Of a stretch of DNA of 64,000 bases, positions 51,250-59,390 are shown one piece after another. Below the pieces are notes generated by a model. It searched no databases and was not told where the DNA came from. It saw only the letters and a list, made by a program, of their open reading frames with translations. The first letter of the stretch is position 1. Every line of letters begins with the position of its first letter. The translations under genes and the position numbers were made by a program. Source of the stretch: Catellatospora sp. TT07R-123 (GTDB taxonomy: Bacteria; Actinomycetota; Actinomycetes; Mycobacteriales; Micromonosporaceae); assembly GCF_018327705.1 (NCBI RefSeq), contig NZ_BNEM01000001.1, forward strand, positions 4,092,001 to 4,156,000, written 5' to 3'.

Positions 51250-52569
51250 TCAGGCAACGGCGGGCTCCGGCGCGCCCGAAGCGGCGGCCGATTCGATCAC
51301 TCTGATGTGGTCGGTACGACGCTCGCGCGTGCGCGCCGCGACCAGATGCCCGGCCGCGGCGAGCATGCCGAGGAGTCCGCACCCGACCCAGTGCCACGAG
51401 CCGAGCTGCTGGAGGCTCCAGCCGCCCACGGTCGGCGCGACGAACCCCGCCGCCGGGAAGACCAGGAAGAAGACGCCCTGGTAGCGCCCGCGCAGGCGCG
51501 CCGGGGCCAGCTCGGCGATGATCGAGGCGTTCGGCGGCGCGGCCAGCATCTGCCCGATCGTCCACACCGAGGCCGCCGCCAGGTACGTCCACAGCGGCCC
51601 GGCCAGGGCCACCGCCGAGTAGCCGACCGCCAGCAGCGCGAACGCCCCCGCCAGCACCGTCGCGTGCCGCCTGCCCCGGATCAGCCTGGGCACGAACAGT
51701 TGCCCGACCACGATCATGGCGCCGCCCAGCGACACCACCGCGCCGTACGCCGCCGGCCGCAGCCCGTCCCCCTCCATCGCCAGCTGGAGGATCGACTGCC
51801 CCTGCACCGTCAGCAGCGCCAGCACGAACGTCAACCCGACGAAGGTGAGGAACACCCGGTCCCGTAGGACCGTCCCCAGTCCCGCCCGCTGGGGAAGATG
51901 ATCACTGTCTGCGGTCGAAACGTGCGCTCCGACGGCATCAGATGACCGGAAACCGCGATCACTCCCACCGACGGCCGGAGCTGCGGCCGGCCGGCGCAGC
52001 GTCTCCGGGATCAGGCGCCAGACGGCCAGGGCCGTGGCGGCGGTCATGGCGCCGTCGATGAAGAACAGGGCCGTGAAGCTCGCCTCGGCGATCAGCCCGG
52101 CCACCGACGCCGCGATCGCGCCGCCCATGTTGAACGCCCAGAACTGGAGGTTGAACGCGCGGGAGCGGTCCGCCTCGGGCAGCACGTCGACGATCGCGGC
52201 GACGGTGGCGGGGCCGGGCAGCGAGTGGGCCAGGCCGATGCCGCCCGCGAGCACGGCGATGAGCCACAGCGGGCGGGCCAGGCCCATGGCCAGCATCAGC
52301 ACCGAGGCGGTGCTGAGCCCGGCCAGGTAGGTGGGCTTGCGGCCCCACCGGTCGGCCAGCACCCCGCCGAGCAGGGTGCCGACCGCGCCGCCGGCGCCGT
52401 ACACGCCGGTGACCAGGCCCGCGACGGCCAGCGTGGCGCCCCGGGCGCTGGTCAGGTAGGTCGGCAGCAGCAGCAGGCCGAACGCGCCGAGGCGGTTGAC
52501 CAGCATCACCGAGAACAGCATCCAGAATACGCGCGGCAGCCCGCCCACGGTCTGGCGCAGGAACGTCAT
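51250..52569 (-). CDS. MFS transporter, paralogue 1 of three (carries a 61-bp insertion element)
   Basis: A 439-residue permease with twelve predicted helices. The MFS motif A is 'GGVLADRWGRKPTYLAGL' in loop 2-3. The central cytoplasmic loop between helices 6 and 7 ('[15 protein letters not shown]...LPQRAGLGTVLRDRVFLTFV') has about 20 extra residues ('SDRGFRSSDAVGAHVSTADS') relative to the two neighbouring paralogues. The 61-bp element at 51900-51960 encodes this extra stretch. Substrate is unknown; drug or sugar efflux is typical. It lies 10 bases downstream of paralogue 2. Confidence 0.9.
   Translation of the reverse strand: MTFLRQTVGGLPRVFWMLFSVMLVNRLGAFGLLLLPTYLTSARGATLAVAGLVTGVYGAGGAVGTLLGGVLADRWGRKPTYLAGLSTASVLMLAMGLARPLWLIAVLAGGIGLAHSLPGPATVAAIVDVLPEADRSRAFNLQFWAFNMGGAIAASVAGLIAEASFTALFFIDGAMTAATALAVWRLIPETLRRPAAAPAVGGSDRGFRSSDAVGAHVSTADSDHLPQRAGLGTVLRDRVFLTFVGLTFVLALLTVQGQSILQLAMEGDGLRPAAYGAVVSLGGAMIVVGQLFVPRLIRGRRHATVLAGAFALLAVGYSAVALAGPLWTYLAAASVWTIGQMLAAPPNASIIAELAPARLRGRYQGVFFLVFPAAGFVAPTVGGWSLQQLGSWHWVGCGLLGMLAAAGHLVAARTRERRTDHIRVIESAAASGAPEPAVA
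51900..51960. repeat. 61-bp GATC-ended palindromic element, copy 2 (inside an MFS gene)
   Basis: It matches the intergenic copy at 18547-18607 in length and, base for base, at about 42 of 61 positions; the two ends GATCACTGTCTGCGGTC and GACCGG..CGCGATC are near-identical and inverted. It sits in frame in the loop between helices 6 and 7 of the first MFS paralogue, adding about 20 residues absent from the other two. Confidence 0.65.
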
Positions 52570-52579
52570 CGGGTGGTCC

Positions 52580-53797
52580 TCACATCGCGCGCAGGGCGGC
52601 GGCCCGACGCTCGCGGGCCGGTCCGGCCCACAGCTGCGCCGCCGCCGCGACCGCGGCCACCAGCGCGCAGCCCAGCCAGAGCACCTCGTCGCCCAGGTGC
52701 TGCTGGACCCAGCCGCCGAGCACCGGGGCGGCGAAACCCGCCACGGACCAGGACAGCGACATCATGCCCTGGTACCGGCCGCGCATGGCCGCCGGGGACA
52801 GCGCCGCGATCAGGGTCGAGTTGGACGGGCTGTTCAGCATCTCGCCGACGGTCCAGATCAACACCGTGACGGCGTAGAACCCGGCCGAGTCGGCGAACGC
52901 GGTCAGGCCGAACCCGAGTCCGATGATCAGAGAGGCGACGGCGAGCACCTTCGAGCGGTCGTACTGCTTGATCAGCTTGGGGATGAACAGCTGGCCCGCC
53001 ACGATCAGTACGCCGTTGAGGGCGATGACCAGGCCGTACTGCTGCGGCGGGATGCCGTCGCGGGTCATCGCGATCGGCAGCGTCGACAGGTGCTGCATGA
53101 ACACGAACGAGATGAGGATGTTGAGCAGCACGAACCCGATGAAGATCCGGTCGCGCAGCACCGTGCCGAGCCCCGGCTGCGGTCCGGCGGGCACGTCGGC
53201 GGCCACGACCGGGCGCACCCGTCGCGGCTCGCGCACCTTGAGCAGGATCAGCAGGAACGGCGCCAGCGTCGTCGCCGCGTCCACCATGAAGATCAGCTTC
53301 GGGTCGGCCTTGGCTACCAGCCCGGCGACGGTCGCGGCGACGGCGAACCCGACGTTGACCGCCCAGTACGTCAGCGTGAACGCCCGCAGCCGGTCGCGCT
53401 CCGGGACCACGTCGATCATCAGCGCCTGGAACGCCGGCCGCGCCGACTCGGCGACCAGCCCGAACAGGAACACGAGCGTGGCGATGGCCGCCAGTCCCTG
53501 CGCGAACGCCAGCGACAGCAGCAGCCCGCACGCACCCAGGTGCGCCGCGAGCAGCGCCGGCCGCCGCCCGATCCGGTCCGCGGCGACGCCGCCGATCATC
53601 GTGCCGACCGCGCCGCCCGCCGCCCACAGGCCGAGCACCAGGCCCGCCTCGGTCGAGCTGAAGTGCTGCACCGTGGTCAGGTAGATGGTCAGGTAGACCA
53701 CCACGAACCCGCCCGCCCGGTTGATCAGCGTGCCGGTCCAGAGGTACCAGTAGGTCGCGGGCAACCCACCGGCAGTTTCACGCAGCCAGGGCCGCAT
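52580..53797 (-). CDS. MFS transporter, paralogue 2 of three
   Basis: A 405-residue twelve-helix permease: 'GGLPATYWYLWTGTLINRAGGFVVVYLTIYLTTVQHFSSTEAGLVLG', motif A 'GGVAADRIGRRPALLAAHL', and central loop 'VAADVPAGPQPGLGTVLRDRIFIGF' without the extra segment found in paralogue 1. About the first half is strikingly similar to its two neighbours. ATG 53797 lies within the end of paralogue 3 (20-base overlap), so all three are co-transcribed. Substrate unknown. Confidence 0.9.
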   Translation of the reverse strand: MRPWLRETAGGLPATYWYLWTGTLINRAGGFVVVYLTIYLTTVQHFSSTEAGLVLGLWAAGGAVGTMIGGVAADRIGRRPALLAAHLGACGLLLSLAFAQGLAAIATLVFLFGLVAESARPAFQALMIDVVPERDRLRAFTLTYWAVNVGFAVAATVAGLVAKADPKLIFMVDAATTLAPFLLILLKVREPRRVRPVVAADVPAGPQPGLGTVLRDRIFIGFVLLNILISFVFMQHLSTLPIAMTRDGIPPQQYGLVIALNGVLIVAGQLFIPKLIKQYDRSKVLAVASLIIGLGFGLTAFADSAGFYAVTVLIWTVGEMLNSPSNSTLIAALSPAAMRGRYQGMMSLSWSVAGFAAPVLGGWVQQHLGDEVLWLGCALVAAVAAAAQLWAGPARERRAAALRAM

Positions 53798-55031
53798 CCG
53801 CGCGCACCCCTTCCGCCGGTCGCGCCTGGGCGGCCTGGAGCGCGAGCACCCGGCGCTCGCGGGCCGGACCGCTGACGGCCTGGCCGATCGCGACGGCGAC
53901 ACCGAGGGCGGCCAGCAACAGCCACAGCGTCGCGGGCGGGGCGTGGTCGAGCAGGGCGCCGCCGATGATCGGCGCGACGAAGTTGGCGGCGGTGAAGCCC
54001 ATCGAGGCCACGCCCTGGTATCGCCCGCGCATGGTCGGCCGGGACAGGTCCGCGATGTACGTCCCGTTGACCGGCGCGTTGATCATCTCGCCCGCCGTCC
54101 ACACCACCACGGTCAGCATCAGCAGCGGCACCGTGCCCGCGACGGCGACGGCGCCCATGCCCAGGCCGACCAGCAGCGCGGCGGCGCTGAGCACCCGGCT
54201 GCGGCTGCGCCCGGCCAGCAGGCGCGGCACGAACAGCTGGCCGACCACGATCATGATGCCGTTGACGGCGATCACGGTGCCGTAGTCGGTGGCGTCCAGG
54301 CCGCGCTGGTGCATCGCGATCGGGATCAGCTTGCAGGCCTCGATGATGATCCACAGGCCGAGGTTGAGCAGCACGAACGTCATGAACACGCGGTCGCGCA
54401 GCACGGTGCCGATGCTGCCCTCGGCCTTCGGGCGGCCGGTGACGGCCGTGACCGGGGTCGTCTCGGGCACGCGCAGGAACACGATCGCCGCCATGACCAG
54501 CTGCGTGGCCGCGTTGAGCGCGAACACGGTCAGGTGCGGGGCGTGGGCGAGCACGCCGGCCAGCATCGCGGCGGCGGAGAAGCCCAGGTTGATGGCCCAG
54601 TAGTTGAGGTTCATGCCGCGCATGCGCAGGCTCGGGCCGAGCACGTCGACCATGGTGGCCGAGAAGGCGGGGCGGCCCAGGCCGTTCCAGAAGCCGTACA
54701 CGGTCGCGAGCAGGGCGACCAGCAGCGGCTGGAACGACAGGCCCAGGCCGATCGCGGTGGCGGCCAGGGCCGTGTTGGACAGCAGCAGCGTCGAGCGGCG
54801 GCCCCAGCGGTCGGCGAGCACGCCCCCGGCCAGCGAGCCGAGCGCCATGCCGCCGCCGAACAGGCCGAGCACGAGACCGGCGAACGAGGCGGTGAAGCCG
54901 TAGTCGTACACCATGTGGATCTCTAGGTAGAGCATGACGAAGGCACCCGTCCGGTTGATCAGGGTGCCGCTCCACAGGTACCAGAAAGTCTTGGGTAGTC
55001 CGCCCGCCGTCTGTTGCAGCCAGCCCCGCAC
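53778..55031 (-). CDS. MFS transporter, paralogue 3 of three
   Basis: A 417-residue permease: 'GGLPKTFWYLWSGTLINRTGAFVMLYLEIHMVYDYGF', motif A 'GGVLADRWGRRSTLLLSNT' and central loop 'VTAVTGRPKAEGSIGTVLRDRVFMTF'. It is the first gene of the tandem MFS operon; GTG 55031 has GGGGAG upstream. The three genes probably arose by tandem duplication and may have diverged in substrate. No regulator is directly adjacent. Confidence 0.9.
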   Translation of the reverse strand: MRGWLQQTAGGLPKTFWYLWSGTLINRTGAFVMLYLEIHMVYDYGFTASFAGLVLGLFGGGMALGSLAGGVLADRWGRRSTLLLSNTALAATAIGLGLSFQPLLVALLATVYGFWNGLGRPAFSATMVDVLGPSLRMRGMNLNYWAINLGFSAAAMLAGVLAHAPHLTVFALNAATQLVMAAIVFLRVPETTPVTAVTGRPKAEGSIGTVLRDRVFMTFVLLNLGLWIIIEACKLIPIAMHQRGLDATDYGTVIAVNGIMIVVGQLFVPRLLAGRSRSRVLSAAALLVGLGMGAVAVAGTVPLLMLTVVVWTAGEMINAPVNGTYIADLSRPTMRGRYQGVASMGFTAANFVAPIIGGALLDHAPPATLWLLLAALGVAVAIGQAVSGPARERRVLALQAAQARPAEGVRADAALAA

Positions 55032-55191
55032 GTCCGCCGCTCCCCTGTAATGCTCGAAATGGCCCTCAGCGCCTTACAACCTAAAGGCGGCCCACGACAT
55101 AAGTCACTCGCCTTTTCGCGTGACGGTCACCACGTGGGGCTGCCGGGGCCTGCTCACACCCCCTGCACCGGCATCGGGGAGGATGGCAGGC

Positions 55192-55938
55192 ATGGTTGGA
55201 ACACTGGTGCTGCTGCGGCACGGCTACAGCGAATGGAACGCCAAGAACCTCTTCACCGGTTGGGTCGACGTCGACCTCAACGCCCAGGGTGAGGCGGAGG
55301 CGCGCCGCGGCGGCGAGCTGCTCAAGGAGCACGGCCTGCTGCCCGACGTGGTGCACACCAGCGTGCTGCGCCGCGCGATCCGCACCTCCGAGATCGCCCT
55401 GCACACGGCGGACCGGCACTGGATCCCCGTGTCGCGCAGCTGGCGGCTCAACGAGCGCCACTACGGCGCCCTGCAGGGCAAGGACAAGAAGCAGACCCTG
55501 GAGGCGTACGGCGAGGAGCAGTTCATGCTCTGGCGCCGGTCGTACGACACCCCGCCGCCGCCGATCGCCGACGACGACGAGTTCTCGCAGTTCGCCGACG
55601 CTCGCTACGCCGGGCTGCCGGACGAGCTCAAGCCGCGCACCGAGTGCCTCAAGGACGTCGTCGGGCGCATGCTGCCGTACTGGTACGACGCGATCATCCC
55701 GGACCTGCGCGACGGCAAGAACGTGCTGGTCGTGGCGCATGGCAACTCGCTGCGCGCCCTGGTCAAGCACCTGGACGGGATCTCCGACGAGGCCATCGCC
55801 GCCCTCAACATCCCGACCGGCATCCCGCTGCGCTACGACCTTGACGAGCACCTGCGGCCGGTGACCCCCGGCGGCACCTACCTGGACCCGGCGGCCGCCG
55901 CCGAGGCCGCCGCCGCGGTCGCCAACCAGGGCCGCTGA
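55192..55938 (+). CDS. gpmA: 2,3-bisphosphoglycerate-dependent phosphoglycerate mutase
   Basis: A 248-residue glycolytic enzyme interconverting 3- and 2-phosphoglycerate. The phosphohistidine motif '[29 protein letters not shown]' (His10) and the second His motif '[23 protein letters not shown]' are intact, with '[25 protein letters not shown]' between. ATG 55192 is preferred, with GGAGG 9 bases upstream; ATG 55183 abuts the same site. Confidence 0.95.
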   Translation: MVGTLVLLRHGYSEWNAKNLFTGWVDVDLNAQGEAEARRGGELLKEHGLLPDVVHTSVLRRAIRTSEIALHTADRHWIPVSRSWRLNERHYGALQGKDKKQTLEAYGEEQFMLWRRSYDTPPPPIADDDEFSQFADARYAGLPDELKPRTECLKDVVGRMLPYWYDAIIPDLRDGKNVLVVAHGNSLRALVKHLDGISDEAIAALNIPTGIPLRYDLDEHLRPVTPGGTYLDPAAAAEAAAAVANQGR

Positions 55939-56005
55939 CCCCACCGAGAACCCCGCCCGCCGCGCAGCACCCCACCCCGGGGCCGCCGCCGCACCGGGCA
56001 GCCGC

Positions 56006-56080
56006 TTTACATAAACGCTGGCCTATCTCGTCGATTTCGATCTACCCGGAGTCGATGAGATAGGCCAGCGTTTATCTAAG
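56006..56080 (+). repeat. Hairpin family, copy D
   Basis: Arms 56011-56034 and 56052-56075 pair over 24 bases with one G-U pair in plus-strand RNA. The loop TTTCGATCTACCCGGAG points in the plus direction. It lies 67 bases 3' of gpmA. Relative to copy A, GTTGG/CCAAC has become GCTGG/CCAGC on both arms, a compensatory change. Confidence 0.9.
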
Positions 56081-56130
56081 GCGGGACGGGCGACGGGGGC
56101 AGGGGTGGGGGGTGGGGACGGGCGGGTGAT

Positions 56131-56198
56131 GGTGCAGTTTCGGGGATAGTGCTCGAAAGCGGGCCGGGATTCGTGCAGTTTCCCCGAAACTGCACGAA
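56131..56198. repeat. Palindrome with TGCAGTTTC arms and a nearby half-copy
   Basis: TTCGTGCAGTTTC (56170-56182) and GAAACTGCACGAA (56186-56198) form a perfect 13-base hairpin around CCC. A direct half-copy GGTGCAGTTTCGGGG lies at 56131-56145. It may be an operator or a repeated palindrome. The rest of 56081-56500 contains no convincing gene; the open frames there are compositionally poor. Confidence 0.55.
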
Positions 56199-56500
56199 CC
56201 GCCAGGGCGGGCGGGGCGGAAGTAACGAGGGCTGGACGTGCCGGCGGCCGGCCCGTGCGACGCTCACCCCCGTTAGCGTCGCCGGCCGGCCGACCGGTCT
56301 CAGGTGGCGGCCGTCCCCCAACGGCGTGGTGCCACCCATCCCCCGGCGCTTCGCTCGGCGCCACAGCCGATAATCGATCAGCTGGGCCATCCCCCGGGTG
56401 TTTCATCGAGCGATGCGCTTGCCAGAGACGCTACGCGCCTGGTCAGAGCTCCGTCCAGCCATTTGCGAATCTCATTCGTAACATTTGGTAACCGCTATCT

Positions 56501-58138
56501 CTACGCTCCGCTATTGCCGCCCAGCTTCTTGATCAGCTCGATCCGGGTGCGTACCCCGAGCTTGCGGTAGATGCTCGCCAGGTGCGTCTCGACCGTCCGC
56601 TCCCCCAGGAACAGCCCCTCGGCGATCTCCTTGGCGGGCGTCCCGCGCAGCGCCCAGGCCAGCACCTCGCGCTCCCGCGCGGTCAGCCCGTCCGGCCCGC
56701 CCCGGCGGCCGCCGAACTCCCGCAGCGCCGCGTCGGCGGTCGCGGCGGCGGCCGGGTCGACCGCCTCGCCCGCGACCAGCGCCCGCGCCGTGGCGGCGGC
56801 GTCGGGAGCCCCGCGCAGCACCGCGAGCTCGGCCGCGGCGCGCTGGGCGTACCAGCGGACGAAGGCGGGCGGACGGCCCTCGCCGAGGGCGGCCAGCGCC
56901 GCGAGCAGGTGCGCGGCGCGGGTGCGGTCGACAGCGGCGACGGCGGCCGCGGCGGCGCGGTCGTACGCCCGGCACAACAGTTCGGGGTCGTGCAGCGCGA
57001 CGGCCTCGCGTACCGCCTGGTCGAGGTCGCCGTCGGCGGCCAGCAGCGCCTCGGCCACCGCGCGCGGATCGCCGCTGGCGCGGGCGTCGGCCAGCCCGTC
57101 GAACGCCTGCCCGGTCTCCAGGGCCAGCCGGGCGCCCACCCGGACGGCGGCCGAGCGCAGCTCGGGCGGCACGGCGCCGGCCGACGGCAGCAGGGCGGCG
57201 GCCTGGCGCAGCGCGTCGAGGCGGACCGGGTCGGCGGGGGTGGTGCGGTCGCCTGCCAGTGCGCCCGCGCTGGGCCGGGGGCCCAGGCCGAGCGCGGCGG
57301 CGGCGACCAGGCCCGGGTCACCGGCCCGCAGGCCCAGGCGCAGCGCGCCGAGCAGCGAGGCCCGGCCCGCCTCCCGGGCACCGGCGGTGGCGGCGGCGCG
57401 CAGCCGGGCCGTGCCCCCGGCGGCGAGCAGCCGCCCGGCCTGGCCCGGGGCCCAGCCCGCGCGACCGGCGAACAGCGCGGCCTGGGCCAGGTAGCCCGCG
57501 GCCAGGTCGTGGGCGCCCTCGTCGGCGGCGGCCGCGCCCGCGGCGGCCGAGGCGGCCACGGCGGCGTCGAGCCGTTCGGCCCCGCCCAGCGCGGCGGCCT
57601 CGGCGGTGTGCAGAGCCAGCTCCGGTACGGTCGCCGCCCGCGTCCCGCCCAGCGCCCCGAGCCGCACCAGCGCCGCGGCCACCCGCTCGTGCAGCGCGGC
57701 CCGCGCCCGGGTGCTCAGCGCGTCGTAGCAGACCTCGCGGTCCATGGCCCGTACGAAGCCGAAGACCTGCCCGGCCAGCGGCCGCACCAGCCCCGCCTCC
57801 TCGGCCTCCTCCAGCCCGGTCAGCACGTCGACGTCGGGGCAGGCGCCCTCCAGGATGGCCAGGTCGAACTCCCGCCCGATCACGGCACCGGCCCCGGTCA
57901 CCGCCCGCCCGTGCGGGCCGAGCCCGGCCAGCGTCGCGCGCACCGCGGCGACCTGCTCGGGCGGCCAGCGCAGCGGGATGCGGTGCAGCACGTCGCCGTC
58001 CGGGTCGACCTGGTCGGCCACGGCCGACAGCAGGGCCGGGTCGGCGTCGGTACGCCGCAGCAGCTGCTCGACCAGGCGCGGCGGCACCTGCCGTCCGAGC
58101 CGTTCGGCCAGCAGCTTCGCGGCCTGCTCGTGGTCCAC
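56501..58138 (-). CDS. LuxR-type regulator, truncated LAL-like (no P-loop)
   Basis: A 545-residue protein. The C-terminal LuxR HTH is clear: 'DGLTAREREVLAWALRGTPAKEIAEGLFLGERTVETHLASIYRKLGVRTRIELIKKL'. The N-terminal 200 residues resemble the end of a LAL STAND NTPase ('LLRRTDADPALLSAVADQVDPDGDVLHRIPLRWPPEQVAAV...AVIGREFDLAILEGACP'), followed by Ala-rich helical repeats. No Walker A is present. So it is a LAL that lost its NTPase, or a domain-swapped relative. GTG 58138 has GGGGAGG. It is divergent from the leader-like gene, which it might regulate. Confidence 0.85.
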   Translation of the reverse strand: MDHEQAAKLLAERLGRQVPPRLVEQLLRRTDADPALLSAVADQVDPDGDVLHRIPLRWPPEQVAAVRATLAGLGPHGRAVTGAGAVIGREFDLAILEGACPDVDVLTGLEEAEEAGLVRPLAGQVFGFVRAMDREVCYDALSTRARAALHERVAAALVRLGALGGTRAATVPELALHTAEAAALGGAERLDAAVAASAAAGAAAADEGAHDLAAGYLAQAALFAGRAGWAPGQAGRLLAAGGTARLRAAATAGAREAGRASLLGALRLGLRAGDPGLVAAAALGLGPRPSAGALAGDRTTPADPVRLDALRQAAALLPSAGAVPPELRSAAVRVGARLALETGQAFDGLADARASGDPRAVAEALLAADGDLDQAVREAVALHDPELLCRAYDRAAAAAVAAVDRTRAAHLLAALAALGEGRPPAFVRWYAQRAAAELAVLRGAPDAAATARALVAGEAVDPAAAATADAALREFGGRRGGPDGLTAREREVLAWALRGTPAKEIAEGLFLGERTVETHLASIYRKLGVRTRIELIKKLGGNSGA

Positions 58139-58309
58139 GGCCGCCTCCCCTTCTCCGGGTCGGTACGCAGCACCCTCGGGGCAAAGTTACGTACTCGCCG
58201 CGATGTGCGCAGTCCCCTACCGGACCTAGCGTTGAATGCACCACCCCCGCTCGGGACACGACCGCCGCCACGCGACGCGCCGGGTTCCGCACCCGTCGAG
58301 GAGTCAGCA

Positions 58310-59140
58310 ATGTCGCAGTTCCGCGATCTGATCGCAAGGATGGCGGTGGACCCCGAGTTCGCTCGGCACGCCCGCGCCAACCCGGAGGCCGTCGCCGTGC
58401 AGTACGGCCTCACGCCCGACGAGACCGAGCAGCTGCGCGGCCTGGCCGACGCGTCGGCCGGAGCGGGCCCCACCGCGCTGGGCGCCCGCCTGTCCAAGTC
58501 GGGCATCGGCACCGGCGGCCTGGCCGGGCTGTTCGAGATGCCGCACTTCGACCTGCCGCACCCGGACCCGGACCCGGTCGTGCCGCCGCCGCCGTTCGAC
58601 ATCCACCTGCCGCCGGTGATCGACCCGGTGCACCCGGACCCCGGCCCGATCGGCCCGCTGTTCCCGATCGGCCCGATCGACATCCACCCGGTCGACCCCG
58701 GCTTCCTCCACCCGATCGACCCCGGCCTCCACCTGCCGCCGGCCGACGACCCGGGGCCGCTGCCCCCGCCGCCGCTGCCGCACGACCCGGGCGACTCCGG
58801 CGACCACAGCCCCGACGGCGAGGGCTCGCACAGCTCCTCGCACAGCTCGTCGTCGCACAGCACGGAGCCCGCGCCGACGCCCCCGCCGGTGCCGGACCCG
58901 GAGCCGAGCTCGGACGTCGAGGTCGGGCCGTTGCAGACCGGCGACCCGACCGGCCCGGCGGCGGACCCGGCGGCCATCCAGCCGGTCGCGGCCGAGCAGG
59001 CCGACGGCGGCGCCGACAACACCGGCCTGATCCTGGGCGGCGTCGGCCTGGCCGCGGGCGCGGTCGCGGGCGGCCTGGCCGGAGTGGCCGCGGCCAAGGC
59101 GTTCAACAAGTCCGAAGACGAGGGTACGGCCGCGGCCTGA
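58310..59140 (+). CDS. Leader-like N-terminal helical domain plus Pro/His/Asp-rich body, unknown function
   Basis: A 276-residue protein. Residues 1 to about 48 ('MSQFRDLIARMAVDPEFARHARANPEAVAVQYGLTPDETEQLRGL') match the helical pattern of Franean1_4349/LigA-type leader domains seen in some RiPP precursors ('DPEF...A.PEA...YGLT.EE...L'). The rest is low-complexity: repeated P, D and H (HPDPDPVV, HPVDPGFLHPIDPG), then Ser/His and Pro/Glu stretches. It ends in a Gly/Ala-rich hydrophobic segment ('GLILGGVGLAAGAVAGGLAGVAAAKAF') and a charged tail. A role as substrate of the downstream protease or kinase is an inference from context. Confidence 0.7.
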   Translation: MSQFRDLIARMAVDPEFARHARANPEAVAVQYGLTPDETEQLRGLADASAGAGPTALGARLSKSGIGTGGLAGLFEMPHFDLPHPDPDPVVPPPPFDIHLPPVIDPVHPDPGPIGPLFPIGPIDIHPVDPGFLHPIDPGLHLPPADDPGPLPPPPLPHDPGDSGDHSPDGEGSHSSSHSSSSHSTEPAPTPPPVPDPEPSSDVEVGPLQTGDPTGPAADPAAIQPVAAEQADGGADNTGLILGGVGLAAGAVAGGLAGVAAAKAFNKSEDEGTAAA

Positions 59141-59152
59141 CCTGTCGGACCC

Positions 59153-59203
59153 CTGCCGGGCGGCGGGGAGAGTGCCCCCCGTCGCTCTCCCGCCGCCCGG
59201 CAG
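59153..59203 (+). terminator. Long hairpin after the leader-like gene
   Basis: Arms 59153-59172 and 59185-59203 are complementary apart from one extra G and close a 12-base loop, 12 bases after the leader-like gene stop. It likely separates this gene from the protease-kinase operon. The rest of 59204-59390 has no gene and should contain the promoter of the latter. Confidence 0.7.
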
Positions 59204-59390
59204 CGCACCGGCTCGTACTGGCCCGTACCGGCTGATCGGTGATGGGTCGTAAAGCAGTCAGCCGACGCCGTACACCCGTTCGGCCGCTTATGATCTGGCA
59301 CGCCCCCACGAGGGTGGCCCGTACGGCGGCACCACCCTCACACGGTCCGTCGAGTCAGGCCCACCTTCGTCGCCCCCGAGAGGCCGAACG

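Noticed and set aside
56023..56570. Several 70-130 codon frames between gpmA and the LuxR gene
   Set aside because: They overlap hairpin copy D and the palindrome, differ on each strand, and show no family features.
57259..59235. 658-residue Arg/Pro-rich plus-strand frame
   Set aside because: Its composition is a GC-rich artefact and it overlaps both the LuxR gene and the leader-like gene in the wrong frame.
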